From positions 3,396,001 through 3,460,000 of the forward strand of contig NZ_LR743507.1 in NCBI RefSeq assembly GCF_902712855.1: a stretch of DNA of 64,000 nucleotides, read 5' to 3'. Under the pieces are notes generated by a model that had not been told where the DNA came from, ran no database searches, and saw only the letters and a list, made by a program, of their open reading frames with translations. Below, piece after piece: positions 43,751 through 52,281 of the stretch. A program made the translations under genes and the position numbers. This DNA comes from Variovorax paradoxus (GTDB taxonomy: Bacteria > Pseudomonadota > Gammaproteobacteria > Burkholderiales > Burkholderiaceae_C). Positions within the stretch are counted from its first letter, which is position 1, and the number at the start of each line of letters is the position of its first letter.

Positions 43751-45376
43751 CCTGACCACCTGAAGAAGCAAGCCAAGGAGCTGCTCGCTCTCTACCGGCA
43801 CGACGATCCCGAAGCCATCACCCGTTTCCGCGAGGCCCTGCCTGTGGCGGCGGGCAAGTCCGACACCGCCATCGCCGCCCTGGGCCTGCGCCTGCACGAC
43901 GCGCAGTCGTGCATCGCGCGCGAGTACGGCTTCGCATCCTGGGCCGACCTGCAGGGTTTTGTGCTCGCGCGCAGGGCGCAGGCGGAAGACCCGGCCAAGG
44001 CCCTGCTCCACTGGCTGCGGCTCGTGTACGCGGGCGACATCGCCGGCGGGCCGAACGGCGCGCGGCCCTCGGTGGCCGCCCGCCTGCTCGAGGAAAACCC
44101 CGCCCTGCCCGGCGACGACGCGTGGCTGGCCTGCGCGGTCGGCAACGAGGCCGCGGTGCGCCAAGCCATCGCGCAAGACCCGGCCTGGGTGCACCGCGCC
44201 GGCGGCCCGCTGGCGTTGCCGCCTCTGGTGGCCGTCACGCACTCCGGCCTGATGCAGTTGCCGGCCTTCCGCGACGGCCTGCGCGCCTGCGCGAAGCTGC
44301 TGCTCGACGCCGGGGCCTCCCCCGATCAATCGGCCGGCAACCGATGGCCGCCGGCCTCGCTCGAGCAGCCTTCCGAAACCGAGCGCCTCTCCGCACTCTA
44401 CGGCGCCGCCGGACGCAACCACGATGCGGCGCTCACCCGCCTGTTGCTCGATGCGGGCGCGAACCCCGACGACGGCGAGTCGCTCTATCACGCGCTGGAC
44501 AGCCTGCCATGCACGCGGCTGCTGCTGGAAGCCGGCGCGCGCGTCACCGGCTCGAACGCGATGTACCGCGTGCTCGACCTCGACGCCGTCGACACGCTGC
44601 GGTTGCTGCTCGCGCACGGCGGCGACGCCAGCGAAAAGCCGCTGGGCGAGCCCTCGGCCGAATGGGGTTCGCCGCTGCTGTGGGCAATTCGCCGCCGCCG
44701 CTCGCCTGCACACATCGAGGCGCTGCTGGCCGCGGGCGCCGATCCCAAGGCCACCACGCGCGACGGCACGCGCGCGCACACCGTGGCCCTGCGCTTCGGA
44801 CTGACCGACGTGGCGCGGCTGCTGGAAGCCGCAGGCGGCGGCGATGCACCGCTTGCGGCCGACGAAGCCTTCATTGCAGCCTGTGCACGCGGCGACGAGG
44901 CCGCGGCGCGGCAGGTTCTGGCCAACCACCCCGGCCTGATCAGCACGCTCGGCGAAACGCAGCTGCGGCTGCTGCCCGAGCTCGCCGCCCAGGGCTGCAA
45001 CGACGCGGTGCAGGTCATGGCCTCGCTCGGCTGGCCCATCGAAGTGCGCGGCGGCGACTGGGACGGCTCGGCGCTGAACCATGCCGTGTTCAACGGAAAC
45101 GCCGCGCTCGCCGGCTTCTTGCTGGCACACGGTGCCGACTGGCGCGCGATGCATGGCTTCGGCGACAACGTCATCGGTACGCTGTCGTGGGCATCGCTCA
45201 ACGAGCCGGCCGCGGGCGGCGACTGGGTCGGTTGCGCGCAGGCCCTGTTCGCCCACGGCATGCCCACCGTGCGCCCCGACCCGGAGAACCCCGACGGCGT
45301 GCTCGTCGGCACGCACCACGGCAGGTTCTCGGACGAGGTGACGGACTACCTGCTCGGCGCGTTCGCTCAGCGTTAG
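43739..45376 (+). CDS. Ankyrin-repeat protein, 5' end disrupted by the inverted-repeat element
   Basis: 545 residues counted from GTG 43739, which lies inside arm A' and has no ribosome-binding site. The first recognisable sequence is DHLKKQAKELLALYR, the start of a common N-terminal domain in ankyrin proteins of Burkholderiales. Ankyrin-like helical pairs cover residues about 120-500 (AALTRLLLDAGANPDD, DTLRLLLAHGGDA, AHIEALLAAGADPK). It has no signal peptide. The gene's original ATG with GGAGG is at 43456, upstream of the element. The frame is also open back to 43490 through the element, so an extended fusion protein is possible. Whether it is expressed is uncertain. Confidence 0.7.
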   Translation: MNTPPDHLKKQAKELLALYRHDDPEAITRFREALPVAAGKSDTAIAALGLRLHDAQSCIAREYGFASWADLQGFVLARRAQAEDPAKALLHWLRLVYAGDIAGGPNGARPSVAARLLEENPALPGDDAWLACAVGNEAAVRQAIAQDPAWVHRAGGPLALPPLVAVTHSGLMQLPAFRDGLRACAKLLLDAGASPDQSAGNRWPPASLEQPSETERLSALYGAAGRNHDAALTRLLLDAGANPDDGESLYHALDSLPCTRLLLEAGARVTGSNAMYRVLDLDAVDTLRLLLAHGGDASEKPLGEPSAEWGSPLLWAIRRRRSPAHIEALLAAGADPKATTRDGTRAHTVALRFGLTDVARLLEAAGGGDAPLAADEAFIAACARGDEAAARQVLANHPGLISTLGETQLRLLPELAAQGCNDAVQVMASLGWPIEVRGGDWDGSALNHAVFNGNAALAGFLLAHGADWRAMHGFGDNVIGTLSWASLNEPAAGGDWVGCAQALFAHGMPTVRPDPENPDGVLVGTHHGRFSDEVTDYLLGAFAQR

Positions 45377-45447
45377 ACGGTCCGGGTCGGGGCCAGGTCC
45401 TTCATCGGCTCATCCGCGAAGCAATCGGGAAGGCTTTCGCGATACGC

Positions 45448-45472
45448 AAAAAAAGCGGGCCCGAAAGCCCGC
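45448..45472 (-). terminator. Rho-independent terminator, minus strand
   Basis: Read on the minus strand, a GCGGGC/GCCCGC stem (45467-45472 with 45455-45460) and a 6-base loop are followed by seven T (45454-45448). It terminates minus-strand transcription arriving from the aldo/keto reductase and the small gene at 45583-45780. Confidence 0.75.
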
Positions 45473-45486
45473 CTGAAAGGCCAACC

Positions 45487-45513
45487 ATCGGGTCGCCGCA
45501 AAAGCGACCCGAT
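45487..45513. terminator. Perfect 10-bp hairpin upstream of the minus-strand terminator
   Basis: Stem 45487-45496 (ATCGGGTCGC) pairs with 45504-45513 over a 7-base loop. There is no T-tract. It lies 15 bases before the T-tailed hairpin in minus-strand order and may be a tandem terminator or a processing site. Confidence 0.45.
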
Positions 45514-45582
45514 GCCGACCCACCTCGAATCGGTGTCAACCTGCTGCTGTTCGCCCTGCCTCTTCCCGGTTTTGTCGGCGGC

Positions 45583-45780
45583 TCACCACGAATGCGGAAG
45601 CAAGGCCAGCACGGCCGCCGCGTGCAGCCTGCGCATGGCGCGCATCGGCACATGGCCGTACGGCGCGCGCCGTGCCACGGCGCGCGGCGAGGCCGGCGGA
45701 ATGCGCCAGGCCTTGGCCGTCAGATCGAGAACTTGACGCACCTGGGCGGCGGGAGAGACGGGATGGGTACGCAGTGGCAT
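45583..45780 (-). CDS. Small hypothetical protein
   Basis: A 65-residue frame, MPLRTHPVSPAAQVRQVLDL at its start, rich in Ala, Arg and Pro and ending LLPHSW. It has no recognised domain and no clear ribosome-binding site. Support is indirect: it lies in a 519-bp gap between the reductase gene and two downstream hairpins, one a good terminator, all reading on the minus strand. It could equally be untranslated. Confidence 0.3.
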   Translation of the reverse strand: MPLRTHPVSPAAQVRQVLDLTAKAWRIPPASPRAVARRAPYGHVPMRAMRRLHAAAVLALLPHSW

Positions 45781-45895
45781 GGCAGGAATCGTTTGAACGC
45801 TTCGCCCGATTCTGCGCAGCGCCGCCGCTTTCCCAAAGACGCATTCCAAGTTACCTGATGCGGTTCGCGATGCAGCGGGCATCGCGCGCCGCCGG

Positions 45896-46936
45896 TCAGG
45901 CGAAGTCGGTCGACGGCTTCTCCCAGAGGTTGACGCCGCCTTCCACAGCGTACCTGTCGATCTCCGCCAGTTCCTCGGCGCTCAGCGGTGCATGGGCGAG
46001 CGCCGCGACGTTGTCGACGATCTGCTCGGGACGGCTGGCGCCGATGAGCGCGGAGCTCACGCGGGGGTCGCGCAAGGTCCAGGTCAGCGCGAGCTGCGCC
46101 AGCGACTGGCCCCGGCGCTGCGCTATCTTGTCGAGCGCGCGGGCGCGTTCGATGTTGGCTTCGGACAGATGCTCCTGCTTGAGCGAACCGCCGCCGGGCC
46201 GGTTGATGCGCGCGTCGTCCGGAATGCCCTTCAGGTACTTGTTGGTCAGCAGGCCCTGCGCGAGCGGCGTGAAGGCGATGACCCCCGCGCCGAGTTCGTC
46301 GGTGGCGTTCAGCAGGTCCTTCTCGACCCAGCGGTTGAACAGGTTGTACGCCGGCTGGTGGATCAGCAGAGGCACCTTCCACTCGCGCAGCAGCGCGGCC
46401 ATCTCGCGCGTCTTGCCGGCGGAGTACGACGAGATGCCGATGTACAGTGCCTTGCCCTGCTGCACGGCCTGCGCCAGCGCGGAGGCGGTCTCCTCGAGCG
46501 GCGTGTCGGGATCGAAGCGGTGCGAGTAGAAGATGTCGACGTAGTCCAGGCCCAGGCGCTGCAGGCTCTGGTCGAGGCTCGCCAGCACGTACTTGCGCGA
46601 GCCGCCGCCCTTGCCGTACGGGCCGGGCCACATGTCCCATCCCGCCTTGCTCGAGATGATGAGCTCGTCGCGGTAGGCCTTGAAGTCCTCGCGCAGCAGG
46701 CGTCCGAAGTTGGTCTCGGCGCTGCCGTACGGCGGGCCGTAGTTGTTGGCCAGGTCGAAGTGGTTGATGCCCAGGTCGAAGGCCGTGCGCAGAAGCTGGC
46801 GCTGCGTGGCGATGGAGGTGGTGTCACCGAAGTTGTGCCAGAGCCCGAGCGAGATCGCGGGCAGCACGAGCCCGCTGCGGCCGACGCGGCGGTAGGGAAT
46901 GGCGTCGTAGCGCTTGGAATCGGCGTGGTATGTCAT
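45896..46936 (-). CDS. Aldo/keto reductase, YghZ/Gpr-like (L-glyceraldehyde 3-phosphate reductase type)
   Basis: A 346-residue TIM-barrel oxidoreductase, the same length as E. coli YghZ. Features: RRVGRSGLVLPAISLGLWHN at the N-terminus, the catalytic Asp and Tyr in FDLANNYGPPYGSAE, Lys in IISSKAGWDMWPG, and the NADPH-binding C-terminal IGASRPEQIVDN. The start MTYHADSKRYD at 46936 matches the family. In E. coli the enzyme detoxifies methylglyoxal and reduces L-glyceraldehyde 3-phosphate. It lies 187 bases downstream of the minus-strand binding-protein gene and may be read from it or separately. Confidence 0.9.
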   Translation of the reverse strand: MTYHADSKRYDAIPYRRVGRSGLVLPAISLGLWHNFGDTTSIATQRQLLRTAFDLGINHFDLANNYGPPYGSAETNFGRLLREDFKAYRDELIISSKAGWDMWPGPYGKGGGSRKYVLASLDQSLQRLGLDYVDIFYSHRFDPDTPLEETASALAQAVQQGKALYIGISSYSAGKTREMAALLREWKVPLLIHQPAYNLFNRWVEKDLLNATDELGAGVIAFTPLAQGLLTNKYLKGIPDDARINRPGGGSLKQEHLSEANIERARALDKIAQRRGQSLAQLALTWTLRDPRVSSALIGASRPEQIVDNVAALAHAPLSAEELAEIDRYAVEGGVNLWEKPSTDFA

Positions 46937-47123
46937 GGATGTGTCTTGTCTCGACGACGGATGAGTGGATGGGAAGAGAGAACGAAAGAATGAATGCGAC
47001 ATTGCGCGCGCGACGGCATGCGGCGCGGCATCGAGGATGCACGCCCCCGCGCGGGGCTGCAAGCCGGGCAGGCATGCCCACGCCGCAAGCGCGTGCATGC
47101 CGCGGCACCGGCGCGTCGGGTCT

Positions 47124-48107
47124 TCAGGCTTCCGCCGCCCGCCACTGCGCGAGCGCGAAGTCGCGGCTCACGAGGTTCTCCGCCAGCAAGAACTTCTTGA
47201 CCTCGTCGAGCAGCGCCATGCCCTCGGCCGGGTACGCCTCGTCGGAGAACTGCGACAACGGATGCGACACCTTCACCACGTCGAGGGGAAAGCCGCTCAC
47301 CTCCGAGTGGAAGGCGTAGTAGGCGGCGCTGTCGCGGCGGATCTCCTGCAGGGCGCTGCGGCGCGCACGGGTCCATGCGGCGGGCACGCCGGGCGCGGCA
47401 GCGAGCAGCCTGCTCGACGCCACGATCACCGAGGTGCCGCGCAGCGTGGGATGCTGCTCGGCCTGGTCGATGACCGGGTAGCCCCGCGAGGCCAGCAGCG
47501 GGCCCACGTCGATCTGCGCCGCAAAGGCCGCGATGGAGCCCTGGTCGAGCGCGGCCTCGCCGTCGCGCGGGAACATGTGGATCACCTTGACCGACTTCTG
47601 CAGCCCATGGGCCTTCAGCAGGCCCAGCACGTAGCGGTGCATGTACGAGCCGCGCGCCACGCCGATAGCCTGCCCCTCGAGCGCCTTCACCTCGCGCACG
47701 CCGTTGCGCGGCGTGAGCAGCCAGACGTTCATGCCCACCGCATCGAAACCGATGAGCTGGCTCTCGAGGCCGCGCGAGCGCGCCACGATGGCGGGCGTGT
47801 CGCCGTAGATGCCGACATCGAGCACGCCCGAGAGGAAGGCCTCGTTGAGGTCCGGGCCGTTGGGAAAGTTGCGCGTGCTCACGTCCTTGAAGCCGAGCGC
47901 CGCCAGTTCGCGCTGCAGGTGGCCCTGGCGCAAGGCCCAGCCGGTGGCGTTCGCGGGCTTCTTGCCGGGGCCGATGTAGCCCAGGCGCAGCACCTGGCCG
48001 TTGCCCTGGCTGGCGCCCTGGGCGATGGAGAAAGCGGGCAATGCGCTGGCGGCCGCCGCGGCCACGGCGCCGCGCAGCAAACGGCGGCGGCCGGAAAGAT
48101 CGGACAT
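47124..48107 (-). CDS. Orphan ABC solute-binding protein, SsuA/TauA type
   Basis: 327 residues from ATG 48107; an in-frame GTG at 48119 would add four. A twin-arginine signal (SGRRRLLRG followed by an Ala-rich core, cleavage near FSIAQ) indicates Tat export. The mature domain has VLRLGYIGPGKKPANATGWA and ALEGQAIGVARGSYMHRYVL, an SsuA-like pattern. No permease or ATPase gene is next to it; instead it ends an operon with ferredoxin and flavoprotein genes. It may share one of the other SsuBC-type systems in this window. The ligand is unknown. Confidence 0.85.
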   Translation of the reverse strand: MSDLSGRRRLLRGAVAAAAASALPAFSIAQGASQGNGQVLRLGYIGPGKKPANATGWALRQGHLQRELAALGFKDVSTRNFPNGPDLNEAFLSGVLDVGIYGDTPAIVARSRGLESQLIGFDAVGMNVWLLTPRNGVREVKALEGQAIGVARGSYMHRYVLGLLKAHGLQKSVKVIHMFPRDGEAALDQGSIAAFAAQIDVGPLLASRGYPVIDQAEQHPTLRGTSVIVASSRLLAAAPGVPAAWTRARRSALQEIRRDSAAYYAFHSEVSGFPLDVVKVSHPLSQFSDEAYPAEGMALLDEVKKFLLAENLVSRDFALAQWRAAEA

Positions 48108-48138
48108 CGATGAACTCACAGGAAAAAGAAGGAACGGT

Positions 48139-48468
48139 TCAGTGCGCGCGGCGCAGCAGCTCGAAGCTCGCGTCCGCCGAAGCGGTCGATTGCCGTCCCC
48201 TGCCCCAGCCCACGGCGCTGCGGTAGCTGCCCATCAGCGCCCCGGCCGCGGCATCGCGCTCTTCGGCGGTGGCGCCGCGGTCGGCAATGGGTGCGACATA
48301 GAGCGCGTCTTCCGGGCAATACAGCTCGCACATGAAGCAGGTCTGGCAATCGTCCTGGCGCGCGATGCGCGGCGCACCGCCCTTCACCGCCTCGAACACG
48401 TTGGTCGGGCAGGCATTCACGCAGATGTTGCAGCCGGTGCAGCGTTCGGCGCTGACGACCTCGATCAT
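48139..48468 (-). CDS. Two-cluster 4Fe-4S ferredoxin, AprB-like
   Basis: A 109-residue ferredoxin. Two Cys motifs, CTGCNICVNACP and CQTCFMCELYCP, supply eight ligands for two 4Fe-4S clusters. The remaining 50 residues form an unconserved tail (SYRSAVGWGRGRQS). The small Fe-S protein next to a fumarate-reductase-type flavoprotein resembles the AprB/AprA pairing of adenylylsulfate reductase. The start overlaps the flavoprotein stop by 4 bases, so the two are made together. It is 31 bases upstream of the binding-protein gene. Confidence 0.9.
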   Translation of the reverse strand: MIEVVSAERCTGCNICVNACPTNVFEAVKGGAPRIARQDDCQTCFMCELYCPEDALYVAPIADRGATAEERDAAAGALMGSYRSAVGWGRGRQSTASADASFELLRRAH

Positions 48469-50078
48469 GCGACCTCCTTCACCGCCTGGCGCTCGACCCA
48501 GACCTCGTCGAGCCCGCCGCTGAGCAGCCGGTGCCGCTGCGTCGGGTCGATCGCGCCGTGCTCGCGGCGCCGGTGCATGCCGCGGGTTTCGGTGCGCTGC
48601 AAGGCGCTGCGGTACATCCAGCGCGAAGTGGCCAGCATGGCGGCGGCCTCGCGTGCGCGCACCGCCTCGGTGGCCGTGGTGGCCGGTGCACCTGCGCGCA
48701 GCCGGGCCCAGAGCGAGTCGAGCCGGCCGAGCGAATCGCGCAGCGCATCGCCCTCGCGGAACCAGTTGCGCTCATAGGGAAAGACTTCGGCCTGCACGGC
48801 GCGGACCACCTCCTGCACGTCGAACGACTCGCTGCCGCGCGACGACAGCGCCACGCCGCCCGCGCGCAATGCGGTGCGCCGGGCCTGGGCGCGGGCGTCG
48901 CGCCCGAACGCCGCCGCGCCCGCACCGGCCCAGAAGCCCGACGACAGTGCCCATGCCGCGTTGTGGCTGCCGCCGCCGGTGAAGCCGCCGCAGATCAGCT
49001 CGCGCGTGGCCGCGTCGCCCGCCGCATAGAGGCCCGGCACCGAGGTCGCGCACGAGTCGTCGACCAGGTGCAGGCCGCCCGTGCCGCGCACCGTGCCTTC
49101 GAGCCGCAGCGTCACCGGGAAATGCTGCGTGAAGGGGTCGATGCCCTGCCGGTCGAAGGACACGAAGAAGTTCGGCTGCGCGGTGCGCATCCAGGCGCGG
49201 ATCTGCGCATCGGCGCGGTCGAGGCAGGCGAACACCGGTTGCGACTGCAGCGTCTGCGCGATCACGCCGCGCCCCTTCGACGAGCCTGCGCCTTCGATCG
49301 CCACGCCGTCGGCCGTGTAGAAGGTGGCCCAGTTGTAGAACAGCGACTTGGTGACCGACGAGAACGCCGGTCCCAGCCCGTAGGCATTGGAGAACTCCAT
49401 GCCCGACAGTGCCGCGCCCACTTCGGCCGCCATCAGCTGGCCGTCGCCGGTGAGCACGTTGCAGCCGAGCGCGCGGCTCAGGAAGGCGCAGCCGCCGGTG
49501 GCGATGACCACCGCGCCGGCGCGCACCACCCAGGTGTCGCCGCTCTGCCGGTTGACGCCGGTGGCGCCGCAGACGGTGCCGTGCTCGTCCACCAGCAGTT
49601 CGAGCGCCGGGCTGTGGTCGAGGATGCGCGCGCCCGACTCCTTCACGCGCTTGCGCATCAGCCGCATGTACTCCGGGCCCTGCAGCGAGGTGCAGCGCAG
49701 CGCGCCCTGGTCGTCGGCCGGAAACGGATAGCCCCAGTCCTTCAGGCGCTCGACGTTGTCCCAGGTCTGCGCCAGCACCCGGTCCATCCACGCATGCTCG
49801 GCCAGCTGGCCGCCCATGTTGAAGCGGCTGGCCTTGGCTTCCTCGCGCGCCGTGCCTTCGGGCGGCACATGCCACAGGCCCGTGCCCGAAGGCGCCGTGG
49901 CGCCGGAGGTGCCGCAGAACCCCTTGTCGGCCAGCACCACCCGCGCGCCCTGCGCCGCAGCGCTCACCGCGGCCCATGCCCCGGCCGGGCCTCCGCCGAT
50001 CACCAGCACGTCCGCCTGGTGCTGCACCTTGCCTTCGGCACCTGACAGCAGCTGCCCTTCGAAATCTCTTGCGCCCAT
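48465..50078 (-). CDS. FAD-dependent oxidoreductase, fumarate reductase/AprA-like
   Basis: A 537-residue flavoprotein. The FAD-binding dinucleotide motif VLVIGGGPAGAWAAVSAAAQ lies at about residues 24-43, and the second FAD region GLYAAGDAATRELICGGFTG comes near residue 355. The C-terminal helical region (EVFPYERNWFREGDALRDSL) matches the flavoprotein C-terminal domain of succinate dehydrogenase and AprA. No signal peptide is seen, so it is cytoplasmic. The natural electron partner is the ferredoxin encoded 4 bases inside its 3' end. The substrate is unknown; the linked SsuA-like protein suggests an organosulfur compound, which is an inference. Confidence 0.88.
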   Translation of the reverse strand: MGARDFEGQLLSGAEGKVQHQADVLVIGGGPAGAWAAVSAAAQGARVVLADKGFCGTSGATAPSGTGLWHVPPEGTAREEAKASRFNMGGQLAEHAWMDRVLAQTWDNVERLKDWGYPFPADDQGALRCTSLQGPEYMRLMRKRVKESGARILDHSPALELLVDEHGTVCGATGVNRQSGDTWVVRAGAVVIATGGCAFLSRALGCNVLTGDGQLMAAEVGAALSGMEFSNAYGLGPAFSSVTKSLFYNWATFYTADGVAIEGAGSSKGRGVIAQTLQSQPVFACLDRADAQIRAWMRTAQPNFFVSFDRQGIDPFTQHFPVTLRLEGTVRGTGGLHLVDDSCATSVPGLYAAGDAATRELICGGFTGGGSHNAAWALSSGFWAGAGAAAFGRDARAQARRTALRAGGVALSSRGSESFDVQEVVRAVQAEVFPYERNWFREGDALRDSLGRLDSLWARLRAGAPATTATEAVRAREAAAMLATSRWMYRSALQRTETRGMHRRREHGAIDPTQRHRLLSGGLDEVWVERQAVKEVA

Positions 50079-50245
50079 GGTCGCTCGCCCCGCAATGCAA
50101 AGAGGGTGACCGTATCAACGCATGGCGCGGCGCACAAAGAAGGAAAGCGCGCAACGATATGCATGCGCTGCGAATCGGGCGGCGGCAGCGCCGCATGCGG
50201 GCAGAATGCCGCCTCCGCGCAACGCTCGACCATGCAAGGGCCGCC

Positions 50246-50671
50246 ATGCACATCACGATCTCCACCCCGACCGACGAGCAGGTCCGCACCGGCGCGCTCG
50301 GCCGCAGGCTGCGCCTCTACAACCACAGCTTCGTCGGCGAGTACCCCGAGCAGCAGTACATCCGCCTCGACGCACGGGACGGCAACGGCCGGCTGCTCGG
50401 CGGGCTACGCGGCTTCGTGTTCCTCTACTGGCTCAATGTCGAGGTGCTGTTCGTCGAGGAGGATGCGCGCGGCGCAGGCCTGGGAAGCCGGCTTCTCGCC
50501 GAGGCCGAACGCCAGGCCGTGGCGCTGGGTGCGAAGAACGCGAAGCTCGACACCTTCGAGTGGCAAGCGCGCGAGTTCTACGCCAGGCACGGCTACGAGG
50601 TGTACGCCCGCATCGACGACTACGCGCCGGGTTACTGGCTGGCGTACATGAAGAAGACGCTGGCGCGCTGA
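50246..50671 (+). CDS. GNAT-family N-acetyltransferase
   Basis: A 141-residue single-domain acetyltransferase. The acetyl-CoA pyrophosphate loop EDARGAGLGSRLLAEAER is near the middle, with the strand LFVEEDARG before it and KLDTFEWQAREFYARHGYEV after it, as in bacterial GNAT enzymes acting on small molecules or peptides. The substrate is unknown. The ATG at 50246 gives the family length; the frame is open further upstream but without plausible coding. It is convergent with the MFS transporter gene, 25 bases apart. Confidence 0.85.
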   Translation: MHITISTPTDEQVRTGALGRRLRLYNHSFVGEYPEQQYIRLDARDGNGRLLGGLRGFVFLYWLNVEVLFVEEDARGAGLGSRLLAEAERQAVALGAKNAKLDTFEWQAREFYARHGYEVYARIDDYAPGYWLAYMKKTLAR

Positions 50672-50696
50672 GGCAGCGCCCGGACGGCTGCTTCAG

Positions 50697-52184
50697 CTAC
50701 TTCGCGGCCGGCTTCCCCGCGCCGATCGCATGGCTCTCCAGCCCTTCCTTGGGCAGCAGCAGTGCGAGCGCGACCACGCCGAGGCTCACGACCAGCATGG
50801 TCACGAAGGTCAGGTGCAGCGAGCCGCCCAGCGCCATGCGGATGCCCGCGTCGGTCGCGGCCGAGCCGTGCGAGCCCTGCAGCAGCAGGCGCAGCTGGTC
50901 GTCGGTGAAGGCCATGGCGCCGTCGCCGCGCGTCAGGCCGAAGTTGAAGACGGCGCCGAAGAAGGTCGCGCCCAGCGCGCTGCCGAGGTTGCGCGAGAAC
51001 ACGTTCGACGCGGTGGCCACGCCACGTTGTGCCACGTCGACCGCTTCCTGGATGAGGATCAGCGACGCCAGGCTCATCACGCCCATGCCGAGGCCCATGA
51101 CGAAGGAGCCGACGCCTGCCAGCGCCGGCGTGCTCTGCGACGACAGCAGCGCGAACGCCGCCGTGCCCAGCGGAATGAGCGCGCCGCCGATGAGCACCAT
51201 GCGCCACAGGCCCACCCGATGGAAGGTGCGCGACGTGAGCGTCGCGCCGATCGGCCAGCCCAGCATCACCATGGTGAGCGTGAGCCCGGCCGTGACCGAC
51301 GAACGCTGCAGCACCACCTGCACGTACATCGGCAGGAAGGTGGTGATGCCGATGAGCACCATGCCGCCCAGCATCGCCGCGCCGTTCACGGTCGCGATGA
51401 TGCGCGCGCCCCACAGCCGCAGCGACACCATCGGGTCGGCGGCGCGGCGCTCCTGCAGCACGAACAGCACCAGCGTGACGGCGAACACGGCCGTCCACAG
51501 CGCCGCGCTGCCGGTATTGCCGATGCCGAAGTCTGTCAGCGCGATCATCAGTGCCGCGATGCCGACGGTGAACAGCACCGCGCCGACGATGTCGATGGAC
51601 GAGCGCCGCACCGTCGGCGCCTCGTGCAGGTAGAGCCAGAAGCCCGCCGCGGCCGCCAGCCCGATGGGCACGTTCATCCAGAAGATCCAGCCCCACGACA
51701 GCTTCTGCACGATGAGCGCACCGATCATCGGCCCGACCACGGCCGAGATGGCCCACACGCTGGCCAGGTAGCCCTGCACCTTGCCGCGTTCGCGTGCCGG
51801 ATACAGGTCGCCCACGATGGTGAGCGCCACAGGCTGGATGGCACCCGCGCCGATGCCCTGGATCAGCCGGAAGCAGATCATGGCCGGCATCGACCAGGAG
51901 AAGCCCGCCAGCACGGAGCCGGCGAGGAAGATGGCGATGCCCGCGAACATGACGGGCTTGCGTCCGTACAGGTCGGAGAGCTTGCCGAACACCACGGTCA
52001 TCGCGGTCTGCGCCAGCAGGAAGGACGCGAAGACCCAGCTGTACAGGTGCAGCCCCCCGAGTTCGGAGGCGATCTGCGGCATCACGGTGGAGACGATGGT
52101 CGCTTCGATGGCCACCATGGCCATGGAGGCCATGATCGAGGCGATGACCAGCGGGCGGCTTGTTGTCTTTGTCGAGGGGGTCAT
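50697..52184 (-). CDS. MFS drug efflux transporter, DHA2 family (14 TM, EmrB/QacA-like)
   Basis: A 495-residue protein with 14 predicted membrane segments. Family motifs: the loop 2-3 motif GKLSDLYGRKPVMF, the antiporter-type RLIQGIGAGAIQPVALTIVG in segment 4-5, and the C-terminal GLGMGVMSLASLILIQEAV. DHA2 members export drugs and other hydrophobic compounds using the proton gradient. It is divergent from a methyltransferase gene, 97 bases away. No TetR regulator or membrane-fusion partner is adjacent, so it probably works as a single component. Confidence 0.92.
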   Translation of the reverse strand: MTPSTKTTSRPLVIASIMASMAMVAIEATIVSTVMPQIASELGGLHLYSWVFASFLLAQTAMTVVFGKLSDLYGRKPVMFAGIAIFLAGSVLAGFSWSMPAMICFRLIQGIGAGAIQPVALTIVGDLYPARERGKVQGYLASVWAISAVVGPMIGALIVQKLSWGWIFWMNVPIGLAAAAGFWLYLHEAPTVRRSSIDIVGAVLFTVGIAALMIALTDFGIGNTGSAALWTAVFAVTLVLFVLQERRAADPMVSLRLWGARIIATVNGAAMLGGMVLIGITTFLPMYVQVVLQRSSVTAGLTLTMVMLGWPIGATLTSRTFHRVGLWRMVLIGGALIPLGTAAFALLSSQSTPALAGVGSFVMGLGMGVMSLASLILIQEAVDVAQRGVATASNVFSRNLGSALGATFFGAVFNFGLTRGDGAMAFTDDQLRLLLQGSHGSAATDAGIRMALGGSLHLTFVTMLVVSLGVVALALLLPKEGLESHAIGAGKPAAK

Positions 52185-52281
52185 GTGCGCGCGATGCTAA
52201 AGAGGGAGGCCCGCCCCTGTCCTGTGCTCAAGCTCTCGCCGGTGCAACCGGCGCCACCGTCGCGGCGCTACAGTCGCCCGC

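Noticed and set aside
45402..45653. Minus-strand frame of 83 codons in the gap after the ankyrin gene
   Set aside because: It runs through both hairpins and the terminator and has Cys/Arg-rich random composition.
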